Of a stretch of 64,000 nucleotides of DNA, positions 42,859-51,637 are shown one piece after another (within the stretch, counting starts at the first letter, position 1; each line of letters begins with the position of its first letter). Location: the NCBI RefSeq assembly GCF_016907975.1, contig NZ_JAFBCY010000001.1:620001-684000 (forward strand), written 5' to 3'. Source of the stretch: Methylopila capsulata (GTDB lineage: Bacteria; Pseudomonadota; Alphaproteobacteria; Rhizobiales; Methylopilaceae). The translations under genes were made by a program, and so were the position numbers. The notes under the pieces were generated by a model. It did no database searches. It was not told the DNA's origin and was given only the letters and a program-made list of their open reading frames with translations.

Positions 42859-43650
42859 CTAGTCCGGCGAACCTTCGGCCTTCTCAGCCTCGGCGCGCTT
42901 CTTCTCGACCATTTTCACGACGACGATCGAGGCCTCGTACAAAAGGATCGTCGGCACGGCAAGCGCGACCTGGCTGATCACGTCGGGCGGCGTCAGCACC
43001 GCGGCGATCGCGAACACCACCACGATGGCGTAGCGCCGCTTGTCCTTGAGCCACTGCGAGTCGATGAAGCCGGCCCGGGCGAGCAGCGTCAGGATCACCG
43101 GCGTCTGGAAGCAGATGCCGAAGGCGAAGATCAGCGTCATGACCAGCGAGAGGTACTCGCTGGTGCGTGCGATCAGCTCGATCGAGGCGTGGCCGTCGCC
43201 GCCCGCCTGCTGCATCGACAGGAAGAACCGCATCGCGAGCGGCATCGCGGCGAAATAGACGAAGGCCGCGCCCATCAGGAACAGCACCGGCGTCGCCACC
43301 AGATACGGCAGGAAGGCCGAGCGCTCGTTCTTGTAGAGGCCGGGGGCCACGAACTTGTAGATCTGGTTCGCGACGATCGGGAACGAGATGAAGCCCGCGC
43401 CGAACATGGCGAGCTTGATCTGCGTGATGAAATACTCCTGCGGCGCGGTGTACTGCAGCCGGATTGCCTCGGCCGAGCCGGCGGCGATCTCGTAGGGCAC
43501 GAGCAGCAGGTTGAAGATGTGCCCGGCGACGGCGAAGCAGAGGCCGAAGGCGATCGCGAAGGCGAGGATCGACCGGATGAGCCGCGAACGCAGCTCGATC
43601 AGGTGCTCGATCAGCGGCGCCTTGGTGGAGTCGATGTCGGCTTGGCTCAC
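42859..43650 (-). CDS. tatC: Sec-independent (Tat) translocase subunit TatC
   Basis: A 263-residue membrane protein with six helices. The conserved N-terminal APLIEHLIELRSRL carries the Glu that contacts the twin-arginine signal. FGAGFISFPIVANQIYKFVAPGLYKNE is the first cytoplasmic loop region. The GTG start at 43650 overlaps the tatB stop as GTGA. It forms the receptor complex with TatB. Likely Tat clients in this window include the UrtA-like binding protein and the OpgG-like protein. Confidence 0.95.
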   Translation of the reverse strand: MSQADIDSTKAPLIEHLIELRSRLIRSILAFAIAFGLCFAVAGHIFNLLLVPYEIAAGSAEAIRLQYTAPQEYFITQIKLAMFGAGFISFPIVANQIYKFVAPGLYKNERSAFLPYLVATPVLFLMGAAFVYFAAMPLAMRFFLSMQQAGGDGHASIELIARTSEYLSLVMTLIFAFGICFQTPVILTLLARAGFIDSQWLKDKRRYAIVVVFAIAAVLTPPDVISQVALAVPTILLYEASIVVVKMVEKKRAEAEKAEGSPD

Positions 43651-44222
43651 GAAGCGGGGCTCGAAGACTGAGGAGGTTCGGCGGGCGCGGGGGACGGCGC
43701 GTGAGCGGGCTCGGCGTCCATGGGTCCTGCGACGTCGGGTCCTGCGACGGGGGGCGTAGCGCCGTTCGGCGCGGCGGGGGTCTCGATGCCCGACATGGCG
43801 GACGCGACGACGTCCGCGTCGGTCGCGCCGTCCTCCGCGCTCGGCGACGGCGCGAGCGCCGAGGGGATCGGCAGGTCGTCGACCGAGGACGACGAGGCCG
43901 CCTCGCCCGCCAGCGCGGACGGCGCAGCCGGCTTGGAGTCGACCGCCTTGCGGATCTCGTCGCGGGCGATCTGGAACGGGTTCGGCGAGGAGGCGGCCTT
44001 GGACGCGATGTCCTTGAGGCCGGTCACCTCGCGCTTGAGGTCGTCCAGTTCGGCTTCGCGCATGGCGTCGTTGAACTGGGTCTGGAACTCGCCGGCCATC
44101 CGCCGGACGGTCGCAACCATGCGCCCGACGTTGCGCAGCAGCGCAGGCAGGTCCTTCGGGCCCACGACGACAAGCGCCACGACCGCGACGACCAGAAACT
44201 CAGACCAGGCGATGTCGAACAT
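43647..44222 (-). CDS. tatB: Sec-independent (Tat) translocase subunit TatB
   Basis: A 191-residue protein with one N-terminal membrane helix (FLVVAVVALVVVGPKDLPALLR), an amphipathic helix carrying MRRTV-like basic residues (GRMVATVRRMAGEFQTQFNDAMREAE), and a long Pro/Ala/Ser-rich tail from about residue 100. The FDIAWSE opening and GPKDLP hinge are the TatB signature. The disordered tail is usual in this order. The ATG at 44222 is 104 bases from the tatA stop; the gap contains a short tandem repeat. Confidence 0.93.
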   Translation of the reverse strand: MFDIAWSEFLVVAVVALVVVGPKDLPALLRNVGRMVATVRRMAGEFQTQFNDAMREAELDDLKREVTGLKDIASKAASSPNPFQIARDEIRKAVDSKPAAPSALAGEAASSSSVDDLPIPSALAPSPSAEDGATDADVVASAMSGIETPAAPNGATPPVAGPDVAGPMDAEPAHAPSPAPAEPPQSSSPAS

Positions 44223-44295
44223 GAGGCTCAGCCCCCGTCAGGGGCGCTCAGCCGAGGCGCCGCCAGCGGGACGACGCCCGCAGCAGGAGACCTCG

Positions 44296-44334
44296 ACGTC
44301 AGGACTTGAACGTCAGGACTCCGACGTCAGGACT
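44296..44334. repeat. Three-copy direct repeat at the end of tatA
   Basis: ACGTCAGGACT occurs three times with a 14-base period (44296-44306, 44310-44320, 44324-44334). The copy at 44324-44334 contains the tatA stop codon (TGA on the - strand at 44327-44329). The array most likely arose by slippage of the tatA 3' end. No regulatory function is evident. Confidence 0.8.
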
Positions 44335-44569
44335 TGCTGCCGTCGACGCTGCCGACGCCGGGGCGGACCTGCGCGTCGGCGCGGTGCTCGATCGGCTGCG
44401 CCGGCCGGTTGTTCTGGGACATGCCCTCCGCGACGTCGTCGTCCTCGGCGAGGCCTTTCTTGAAGCTCTTGATGCCCTTGGCCATGTCGCCCATGAGCTC
44501 GGAAATCTTCCCGCGGCCGAACAGCAGCATCACCAGCACGGCGACGACCAACCAATGCGTGAGACTCAT
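44327..44569 (-). CDS. tatA: Sec-independent (Tat) translocase subunit TatA
   Basis: An 80-residue protein. A short membrane helix ([15 protein letters not shown]) is followed by the [24 protein letters not shown] hinge and amphipathic helix, then a short acidic tail (AEDDD). These match TatA, which forms the protein-conducting assembly. I start at ATG 44569 (MSLTHW); the frame is open to 44674, but the extra residues are not part of the family. It precedes tatB on the same strand. Confidence 0.93.
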   Translation of the reverse strand: MSLTHWLVVAVLVMLLFGRGKISELMGDMAKGIKSFKKGLAEDDDVAEGMSQNNRPAQPIEHRADAQVRPGVGSVDGSKS

Positions 44570-44648
44570 GACATTCCCTTTCGAAGCGGCAGTCAGGACC
44601 TCGCCCGCGCGCGAGCGTCCGGCGGCGCGCCGCCTGTCGCTCCGGAAA

Positions 44649-45806
44649 CTAGGCGCCGCCCGCCATGAACACAAGGGTTTCCGATGCGTCCAGCGTCACG
44701 GCGACGTCAGTCCCGGGCGATGCGTCGCCGCCGGGCCGCACTCGCGCCCTGAGCCGCGCCGTTAGACCATCGACTAAGAGCTCGATCTGCTCCGCGTCGC
44801 CCAGGAATCGCCGCGCGACGATTCGCGCAGGCTCTCCCGTTCCCCTCGCGCCGATGCGCAGCCCCTGCGGCCGCACCGCGACCACCGCCGCGCCGTCCGG
44901 GACGCCCTTCGCAGGAAGTTCGCCGAGCGCGCAGTGCGCGCGGCCGGCGCGCACGACCGCGGGCAGTTCGTTGAGCTCCGAGAAGAAGCGCGCGACGAAG
45001 AGATCGACTGGAGCCCGGTAGAGCGCCTCGGGGGCGCCCGCCTGCGCCACGCGCCCTCCCCGCATCAGCACGATCTCGTCGGCCATGCGCATCGCCTCCT
45101 CCGGATCGTGGGTGACGATCACCGCCGTCGCGCCGGTCTCGCGCAGCACGGCGACGGTCTCGTCGCGCACCGCGTCGCGCAGGCGCTTGTCGAGGCCGGA
45201 GAACGGCTCGTCCATCAACAGCACGCGGGGCCGCGGCGCGATGGCGCGGGCGAGCGCCACCCGCTGCTGCTGCCCGCCGGAGAGTTCGGTGGGGTAGCGA
45301 CCGACATGGGCCGACATCCCGACGCGGGCGAGCGCCGCCCTCGCCCGCGCGTCGGCCTCGGCGCGCGGCAGGGCCTTGAGCCCGAACAGCACATTGGCGA
45401 GCACGGTCATGTGCGGAAACAGCGCGTAGTCCTGGAACATCAGGCCGACGCCGCGCCTCTCCGGCGGCAGGTAGCCGGGTCCGGCCGAGACCACGCGTCC
45501 GTCCAGCCGCACCGCGCCGCCGCCCGGCCGCTCGACCCCCGCCGCGATGCGCAGCAGCGTGGTCTTGCCGCAGCCGGATTCCCCCAGCAGCGCCACCACC
45601 GCGCCGGGGCGCACCTCGAGCGACACGTGGTCGACCGCGACGGTGCGGCCATAGGCGTGGGAGACGTCGTCGAAGGCGAGCGCGGCGGGGTCAGCGCGGG
45701 GAACGAGGGGACGCGCGGCGGACGCGGCGGCATTCATCGGCGGCCCGGCCTCGGTCGCCGCCGGTCGGTGGCCGCCGGTCGGTCGTCTGGGGTCTGCATC
45801 CGTCAC
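44649..45806 (-). CDS. ABC transporter ATP-binding protein, Fe3+/polyamine type (orphan)
   Basis: A 385-residue ATPase of the FbpC/PotA class. Walker A is [13 protein letters not shown], the Q-loop [15 protein letters not shown], the signature [15 protein letters not shown], Walker [16 protein letters not shown], the switch [11 protein letters not shown]-terminal TOBE-like region follows ([20 protein letters not shown]). No permease or binding protein lies nearby. The GTG start at 45806 overlaps the scpB stop as GTGA; a later ATG at 45737 would remove a non-conserved N-terminus. An ATPase coupled to a chromosome-segregation gene and placed before tatA is unusual, since scpB is commonly followed directly by tatA in Rhizobiales. 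Confidence 0.85.
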   Translation of the reverse strand: MTDADPRRPTGGHRPAATEAGPPMNAAASAARPLVPRADPAALAFDDVSHAYGRTVAVDHVSLEVRPGAVVALLGESGCGKTTLLRIAAGVERPGGGAVRLDGRVVSAGPGYLPPERRGVGLMFQDYALFPHMTVLANVLFGLKALPRAEADARARAALARVGMSAHVGRYPTELSGGQQQRVALARAIAPRPRVLLMDEPFSGLDKRLRDAVRDETVAVLRETGATAVIVTHDPEEAMRMADEIVLMRGGRVAQAGAPEALYRAPVDLFVARFFSELNELPAVVRAGRAHCALGELPAKGVPDGAAVVAVRPQGLRIGARGTGEPARIVARRFLGDAEQIELLVDGLTARLRARVRPGGDASPGTDVAVTLDASETLVFMAGGA

Positions 45807-46552
45807 TCCTCCCCGTCGCCGATCTCGAGCGCGGCGAAGGGATCGTCCGCGCCCAGCGGCTCCTCGTCCGGGGCGAGCCCCGGATCGTCGGACGGCTGCG
45901 GCATGGCGAGCCCCGGCGGGAGCCGGGCGTCGAGAAGCCCCGCCGCCTTCAGTTCGTCAAGGCCGGGAAGGTCGGAGACCTGTTCGAGGCCGAAATGGTC
46001 GAGGAAGGCGGGCGTCGTGCCGAAGGTGACCGGCCGTCCGGGGGAGCGGCGGCGCCCGCGCAGGCGCACGAAGCCGGCCTCCAGCAGCGCGTCGAGCGTG
46101 CCCTTGGAGGTCGCGACGCCGCGAATCTCCTCGATCTCGGCCCGCGTCGTCGGCTGGTGGTAGGCGATGATCGCGAGCGTCTCGATCGCGGCGCGCGACA
46201 GCTTCTTCGGCTCGACGATCGCCTCCGACAGCGACGCCGCCACATCGGGGGCGGTGCGGAAGGCCCAGGCGCGCTCGATCCGCCTGAGGTTCACGCCGCG
46301 GCCGGCATAGCGGTGGGCCAGCACCCGCAGCGCCGCGCGAACGTCCGCGCCGTCGGGCAGCCGCGCGGCGAGCGCCGCCTCCTCCACCGGCGCGCGCGCC
46401 GCGAACAGCACGGCTTCGAGGATCCGCAGGTGCAGCTCCGGCGCGCGGGCGACGTCGTCGGGGCTCAGCGTGCCGCCGAACCCCTCGAGCGGCAGCGGCG
46501 GCTCGTTCGCGCCCCTCGGCGCGAAGCGGCTGGGCGTGTCGCGCTCGGTCAC
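45803..46552 (-). CDS. scpB: Segregation and condensation protein B
   Basis: A 249-residue ScpB with two winged-helix domains: LHLRILEAVLFAARAPVEEAALA (about 40-62), and LSRAAIETLAIIAYHQPTTRAEIEEIRGV followed by LDALLEAGFVRLRGRR. It binds the SMC-ScpA complex. The acidic C-terminus ([27 protein letters not shown] region) is typical of alphaproteobacterial members. The GTG at 46552 overlaps the scpA stop, and the stop overlaps the following ABC ATPase gene. Confidence 0.93.
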   Translation of the reverse strand: MTERDTPSRFAPRGANEPPLPLEGFGGTLSPDDVARAPELHLRILEAVLFAARAPVEEAALAARLPDGADVRAALRVLAHRYAGRGVNLRRIERAWAFRTAPDVAASLSEAIVEPKKLSRAAIETLAIIAYHQPTTRAEIEEIRGVATSKGTLDALLEAGFVRLRGRRRSPGRPVTFGTTPAFLDHFGLEQVSDLPGLDELKAAGLLDARLPPGLAMPQPSDDPGLAPDEEPLGADDPFAALEIGDGEE

Positions 46553-47370
46553 GACCGTTCCGAAGGCGTGGGAGCGAGCGGAGCGGCGGAGCGCACGAAC
46601 AGCGGCCCGAAGGCGCGCTCCTGCCGGAGGTCCATGCGTCCCTCGCGCGCCAGCTCAAGCGACGCGCCGAGGCCGGACGCCAGCACCGAGGCGCGCAGCT
46701 CCGGCGTCATGAAGCCGAGCAGCAGACCGTCGAGCCGCGCCCAGTCCGCCGCGGGGCCGACGAGGCGCTCCAGCGCGGCGCGGGCTTCCGCGAGCGTCCA
46801 GTGCGGCCGCCGCGCGATGGTGACGGGCGCGGAGAAGGTGCGGGTGCGCTGGCGGGCGTAGGCCGACAGCAGGTCGTAGAGACTCGCGGTCCAGTGCGGT
46901 CGGCGCCCCTCGCCCTCCTCCGGCTCCTCGCCGCGCGGGAAGACGTCGCGGCCGAGCAGAGGCCGGTCGACCAGCGCCGCGCCCGCCGCGCGCATCGCCT
47001 CCAGACGGCGCAGGCGAAAGGCGAGCGCCGCGGCGACGATCTCGGCGGGGGGCTCGTCGTCGTCCGCCGGCGGATCGGGCAGCAGCAGCCGGGATTTCAG
47101 ATAGGCGAGCCACGCCGCCATCACGAGGTAGTCGGCCGCGAGGTCGAGCCGCTCCGCGCGCGCCGCCTCCACGAAGGCGAGGTACTGGTCGGCGAGGTCC
47201 AGGATCGAGAGGCGCGCGAGGTCGACCTTCTGCCGGCGCGCGAGATCGAGCAGCAGGTCGAGCGGGCCTTCGAAGCCGTCGAGATCGACCACGAAGGCCG
47301 CGCGCGCCTCTTCGGGCCGCTCATCGGCCTCGAACACGGGGTCAGGCCCTTCCACGCCGGGAACGGCCAT
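46549..47370 (-). CDS. scpA: Segregation and condensation protein A
   Basis: A 273-residue kleisin. The N-terminal helical domain contains FEGPLDLLLDLARRQKVDLARLSILDLADQYLAF (about 33-66), the ScpA hallmark. An acidic linker follows, then a C-terminal winged helix (MTPELRASVLASGLGASLELAREGRMDLRQERAFGPL). It closes the bacterial SMC ring. It follows nagZ on the - strand after 21 bases. Confidence 0.93.
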   Translation of the reverse strand: MAVPGVEGPDPVFEADERPEEARAAFVVDLDGFEGPLDLLLDLARRQKVDLARLSILDLADQYLAFVEAARAERLDLAADYLVMAAWLAYLKSRLLLPDPPADDDEPPAEIVAAALAFRLRRLEAMRAAGAALVDRPLLGRDVFPRGEEPEEGEGRRPHWTASLYDLLSAYARQRTRTFSAPVTIARRPHWTLAEARAALERLVGPAADWARLDGLLLGFMTPELRASVLASGLGASLELAREGRMDLRQERAFGPLFVRSAAPLAPTPSERS

Positions 47371-47391
47371 GGGTCTCGGTCTCCGGCGGCG

Positions 47392-48411
47392 TCAGGCCGT
47401 GGCGCGCTCGAGCAGGCGGTCGCGCTGGTCCGCGAGCGCCACGAGGTCGGCGCCGGCCGGGGTCGCGATCAAAGCGAGCGCCGCCGCCGCCCGTTCGGCC
47501 GAGCGGCCTGCGAGCCGCGGCGCCGCAGCCGCGACCTCCCGCATTTCGCCCATGTCGCCGTTGCAATGCAAGGCGAGGTCGCAGCCCGCCGCAAGCGCGC
47601 CCACGGCGCTCGCGCCCACCGGGCCGGACAGCGCCTTCATGGAGAGGTCGTCGCTCATCAGCAGCCCGTCGAAGCCGATGCAGCCGCGGACGATCTCGGA
47701 CAGCACGATCGGGGACAGCGTCGCCGGGCGATCCGGGTCGATGGCCTCGAACACGAGGTGGCCGGTCATCCCCACCGGCGCGCGGTTCAGCGCGCGGAAC
47801 GGCGCGAAGTCGCGGGCCTCCAGCGTCGCCCGGTCGGCGGTCACGCGCGGCAGGTGATAGTGGCTGTCGACGGTGGCCCGGCCGTGGCCGGGCATGTGCT
47901 TGATCACCGGCAGGACGCCGCCGGCGAGCATCCCCTCGATCACCGCCTGGCCGAGCGCCGCGACCGCCTCGGGCGCGTCGGCGTAGGCGCGGTCGCCGAT
48001 CGCCTGGGTCATGCCGTCGACCGGCAGGTCGAGCACGGGCAGGCAGTCGACGGTGATCCCCATGGCGACGAGCTCCCCCGCCATCAGTTCGGCCCCGATG
48101 CGGGCGGCGGCGACGCCGGCCTCCGGGTCGCGGGCGTAGAGCTCGCCGTAGCGCGCGGCGGGCGGGTGGGACCGCGCGAGCGGCGGGCGGATGCGCTGGA
48201 CGCGGCCGCCCTCCTGGTCGATCAGCACCGGCGCGTCGGCGTGGCCGACCGCGTCGCGGAAGTCGTCGACGAGGGCGCGGATCTGTTCGGCGTCGCCGAC
48301 GTTGCGGCCGAACAGGATCAGCCCCCATGGCTCGGCGTCGCGCAGGAAGGCGCGCTCGTCGGCGGTGAGGGCCAGTCCGGAGCATCCGACGATGAAGGCG
48401 CGCGCAGGCAT
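47392..48411 (-). CDS. nagZ: Beta-N-acetylhexosaminidase
   Basis: A family GH3 glycosidase of 339 residues. The catalytic nucleophile is in LLMSDDLSMKAL, and the substrate loop KHMPGHGRATVDSHYHLP carries the His/Asp acid-base pair characteristic of NagZ. IDQEGGRVQRIRPP is the N-terminal binding segment. It removes GlcNAc from anhydro-muropeptides in peptidoglycan recycling, and in many Gram-negatives influences AmpC induction. It lies between the SPOR protein and scpA, a conserved arrangement. Confidence 0.94.
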   Translation of the reverse strand: MPARAFIVGCSGLALTADERAFLRDAEPWGLILFGRNVGDAEQIRALVDDFRDAVGHADAPVLIDQEGGRVQRIRPPLARSHPPAARYGELYARDPEAGVAAARIGAELMAGELVAMGITVDCLPVLDLPVDGMTQAIGDRAYADAPEAVAALGQAVIEGMLAGGVLPVIKHMPGHGRATVDSHYHLPRVTADRATLEARDFAPFRALNRAPVGMTGHLVFEAIDPDRPATLSPIVLSEIVRGCIGFDGLLMSDDLSMKALSGPVGASAVGALAAGCDLALHCNGDMGEMREVAAAAPRLAGRSAERAAAALALIATPAGADLVALADQRDRLLERATA

Positions 48412-48475
48412 CAGCGGTTCCGCTTCTCAGGCCGCGCGCCGGGCGCGGCCTCCAAAGGCCTCCGGACGGGAGGCG

Positions 48476-49795
48476 TCAGTTGCGGGAGACGACGCAGTCG
48501 CCGCCGGCGGAGCGGAGGTTGTTGCAGAGGGTCGAGGCCTGGCCGCCGTCCGCGAAAGGTCCGACGCGGACGCGGTAGTAGGTGCCGCGATCGCCGACGT
48601 TCGCCGACTGGATGTTGGCGCCGTACTGGCCCAGCACGCCGGGGAACTTGCGCTGGAGCGCGGCGTAGGCGGCGCGGGCGTCGGCTTCGGAGCGCTGCGA
48701 GGTGACCTGCACCACGAAGCCGCCGGAGGCCGAGGGGCGCGGCGCCGTCGCCGGAACCTGGGCGCGCGGCGCGACGGCGGCGACCTGCTGCTGGGGAGGC
48801 GCGACAGGCTGCTGCGTCTGCGCAGGCGCCGCCGGACGCGCCGCAGTCTGCGCCGGAGCCGCGGGACGGGGCGCGGCGGCCTGCGCGGGCGCCGCCGGGC
48901 GGGGCCGCGGCACCGGAACCGCGGCGGTCTGCTCGCGGGCCGGCGCGGCGGCCGATCCGTCGTTCATGATGCCGTTGTCGAATTCGCCGGCCGGGGCCTG
49001 GCCGGTCGCGGCCGCCTGGCCGATCGGGTCGTTCGCGGGCGCTGCGGCCTGCGGCTGAGCCGGCGCCGGGGCGCCGCCGAAGCCGCCGTCGGGACGGATT
49101 TCGACCGTCTTCACGCGGCGCGGCTCGCTGCCCATCGTCGAGGGCGCGGTCGGTTCGGCCGCAGCCGGACCGCCGGGCAGGATCACCCGGGCGCCGTCGG
49201 CGCGGGGCGTGGAGGTCGGCGAGGCCGGCAGCTCGACCGGCTGCTCTTCGCGCGACACAACCTTCGACTTCGCCGGCGCGGTGGCCTCGACGCGGTCGTA
49301 GATCTGCTTGTTCTGGTGCGTGTCCGTGGCGGCGGGCGCATCGGGCACGGTCTTGACCGGATCGGTCTCGGCCTTGATCAGCGGCGGCTCGCCGCCGAAA
49401 CCGCCGTGGCTCATCATCCGGTAGGCGTAGACCCCGCCGCCGCCGAGCAGCGCGACGCCCAGCACGGCCGCGACGAGCACCATGCCGCTGCGGCCGGAGC
49501 GCACGCGGCGCTCGTCGTAGGATTCGTAATAGAGCGGGTTGCCGTCGGCGTCGTAGCCGTAGGGCTCGTCCGGGTTCGGCGCGTAGGCGCGCGGGTCGTA
49601 CTCCTGCGGCTCGGCGTCGGCGTAGAGATCGCGCTGATCGTCGGCCGCGGGGTAGTGATCGCCCGGCCGGAGGCCGAGGTCGGAGGTGGCGCGGCGCTGG
49701 CCGTCGTACTCGTTCATGACGCCCGTCCGATCATCGACGTAAGCCTGGCCGCGGTCGTCATGATCGACGCCGCGCCGAACTGCCTGCTTCTGCAT
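48476..49795 (-). CDS. SPOR-domain cell-division/peptidoglycan protein
   Basis: A 439-residue protein. An acidic Tyr/Asp-rich cytoplasmic N-terminus (to about residue 95) is followed by one membrane helix (SGMVLVAAVLGVALLGGGGVYAY), a long Pro/Ala-rich periplasmic linker, and a C-terminal SPOR domain (GGFVVQVTSQRSEADARAAYAALQRKFPGVLG ... YYRVRVGPFADGGQASTLCNNL). SPOR domains bind denuded glycan at the septum, so localisation to the division site is likely. Neighbours argS and nagZ match the standard Rhizobiales order. The middle of the linker is low-complexity and hard to align. Confidence 0.9.
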   Translation of the reverse strand: MQKQAVRRGVDHDDRGQAYVDDRTGVMNEYDGQRRATSDLGLRPGDHYPAADDQRDLYADAEPQEYDPRAYAPNPDEPYGYDADGNPLYYESYDERRVRSGRSGMVLVAAVLGVALLGGGGVYAYRMMSHGGFGGEPPLIKAETDPVKTVPDAPAATDTHQNKQIYDRVEATAPAKSKVVSREEQPVELPASPTSTPRADGARVILPGGPAAAEPTAPSTMGSEPRRVKTVEIRPDGGFGGAPAPAQPQAAAPANDPIGQAAATGQAPAGEFDNGIMNDGSAAAPAREQTAAVPVPRPRPAAPAQAAAPRPAAPAQTAARPAAPAQTQQPVAPPQQQVAAVAPRAQVPATAPRPSASGGFVVQVTSQRSEADARAAYAALQRKFPGVLGQYGANIQSANVGDRGTYYRVRVGPFADGGQASTLCNNLRSAGGDCVVSRN

Positions 49796-49867
49796 TTGTC
49801 GGTCTCCGCAAGCCGCAAGGAACGACGCCCCAGACGGCCCCTTCTCAGAGTCCCAACCTTCGGACCC

Positions 49868-51604
49868 TCACCTCATCTCGTCGGGGGCCGCCACGCCGAG
49901 AATACCAAGACCCGCCGCGAGCACCAAGGCCAGCGCGCGGACCAGCGCCAGACGAGCGCAGGTCAATAATGGATTGTTTTCCATAATGAACCGTAAATCA
50001 GGCGAGTCTTTGCCGCGGTTCCAGTGGGCGTGCAGGTCGCTCGCGAGATCGTGCAGATAGAACGCGACCCGGTGCGGCTGCCGCGCCTGGGCGGCCTGCT
50101 CGACGATGCGCGGCCACTGCGCGAGCCGCTTGATCAGATCGAGTTCGCCGGGGTCGGTCAGTAGCGCGAGGTCCGGCGCGCCGTCGTGTCCGGCGACCTC
50201 CGCGCCCTTGCGCAGGATCGATTGAGCCCGGGCGTGGGCGTACTGCACGTAGAACACCGGGTTGTCGCGCGACTGCTCGGTGACCTTCGCGAAGTCGAAG
50301 TCGAGCACCGCGTCGTTCGAGCGGAACAGCATCATGAAGCGCACCGCGTCGCGGCCGACCTCGTCGACCACGTCGCGCAGCGTGACGAAGTCGCCCGCGC
50401 GCTTCGACATGCGCACCGGCTCGCCCGCCCGGAACAGGCGCACGAGCTGGCAGAGCTCCACGGAGACCTTCGCGGTCCCGCCGGAGAGCGCGCGCCCTAC
50501 CGCCTCGAGGCGCTTGACGTAGCCGCCGTGGTCCGCGCCCAGCACGAACACCATCTCGCGGAAGCCGCGTTCGAACTTCGAACGGAAGTAGGCCACGTCG
50601 GCGGCGAAGTAGGTGTAGGAGCGGTCCGACTTCATCAGCGGGCGGTCGACGTCGTCGCCGAACTCGGTCGCGCGGAACAGCGTCTGCTCGCGCTCCTCCC
50701 AGTCGTCCGGCAGCTCGCCCTTCGGCGGCGCCAGCACGCCTTCGTAGACGAGCCCTTGCCGCTTCAGCTCCTCGACCGTGCGCACGATCGGGCCGTCCGG
50801 CCCATGCAGCGTGCGCTCGGAGAAGAACACGTCGTGGCGGATGTTCAACGCCGCGAGGTCGTCGCGGATCATCGCCATCATGGCGTCGATCGTGATGTTC
50901 TTGACCGTCGGCAGCCAGTCCGCCTCCGGCGTGTCGAGCAGCGACGGGCCGAACCGCTGCGCCAGCGTCTGGCCGACCGGCTTGAGGTAGTCGCCGGGAT
51001 AGAGCCCTTCCGGCACGGCGCCGATCTCCTCGCCCAGCGCCTCGCGGTAGCGGAGGAAGGCGGAGCGGGCCAGCACGTCGACCTGCGCGCCGGCGTCGTT
51101 GATGTAGTACTCGCGCGTCACGTCCTCGCCGGCGAAGGCGAGCAGGCTCGCGAGCGAATCCCCGAACACCGCGCCACGGCAGTGCCCGACGTGCATCGGC
51201 CCGGTGGGGTTCGCCGAGACATACTCGACGTTGACCCTGGTCCCGCTCGCCGCATCCGGCTTGCCGTAGTCGAGGCCGGCGGCGAGCGCGGCGCCGAGGA
51301 CGCCGTGGAGGTAAGCGGGCGTCAGCGTGAGATTGACGAAGCCGGGGCCCGCGACGCTGGTCGCGGCCACGTCCGGCTGCTCGGCGAGCTTCGCCGCGAT
51401 CTTCTCCGCGAGGTCGCGCGGCTTGACCCCGAGCTCCTTCGACAGCGCAAGCGCCGCGTTGGTGGCGAGATCGCCGTGGCTCGGATCGCGCGGCGGCTCG
51501 ACCACCACCCTGGCGAGGTCGGGCACGCGCCCGATCGCGCCTTCGGCGGCGAGCGCTTCGAGGATCGAGCGCAGGCGCGCGGCGAAGTCGGCGAAAACGT
51601 TCAT
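49868..51604 (-). CDS. argS: Arginyl-tRNA synthetase
   Basis: A class I synthetase of 578 residues. The HIGH motif appears as HVGHCRG in [18 protein letters not shown] (about 132-149), and the region equivalent to KMSKS reads [10 protein letters not shown]. The N-terminal Add1-like domain and C-terminal DALR anticodon domain are present. Residues about 530-549 (near 49960-50015) use a run of AT-rich codons (TTA, TTG, ATT, AAT) unlike the rest of the gene. The ATG at 51604 follows dgt after 33 bases. Confidence 0.96.
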   Translation of the reverse strand: MNVFADFAARLRSILEALAAEGAIGRVPDLARVVVEPPRDPSHGDLATNAALALSKELGVKPRDLAEKIAAKLAEQPDVAATSVAGPGFVNLTLTPAYLHGVLGAALAAGLDYGKPDAASGTRVNVEYVSANPTGPMHVGHCRGAVFGDSLASLLAFAGEDVTREYYINDAGAQVDVLARSAFLRYREALGEEIGAVPEGLYPGDYLKPVGQTLAQRFGPSLLDTPEADWLPTVKNITIDAMMAMIRDDLAALNIRHDVFFSERTLHGPDGPIVRTVEELKRQGLVYEGVLAPPKGELPDDWEEREQTLFRATEFGDDVDRPLMKSDRSYTYFAADVAYFRSKFERGFREMVFVLGADHGGYVKRLEAVGRALSGGTAKVSVELCQLVRLFRAGEPVRMSKRAGDFVTLRDVVDEVGRDAVRFMMLFRSNDAVLDFDFAKVTEQSRDNPVFYVQYAHARAQSILRKGAEVAGHDGAPDLALLTDPGELDLIKRLAQWPRIVEQAAQARQPHRVAFYLHDLASDLHAHWNRGKDSPDLRFIMENNPLLTCARLALVRALALVLAAGLGILGVAAPDEMR

Positions 51605-51637
51605 GGGGATGCGGGGCCTCGTCGGAGAGGTCGGCGG

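Noticed and set aside
45085-45733. Possible small genes on either strand within the orphan ABC ATPase
   Set aside because: They are frame shadows of the ATPase and have no independent support.
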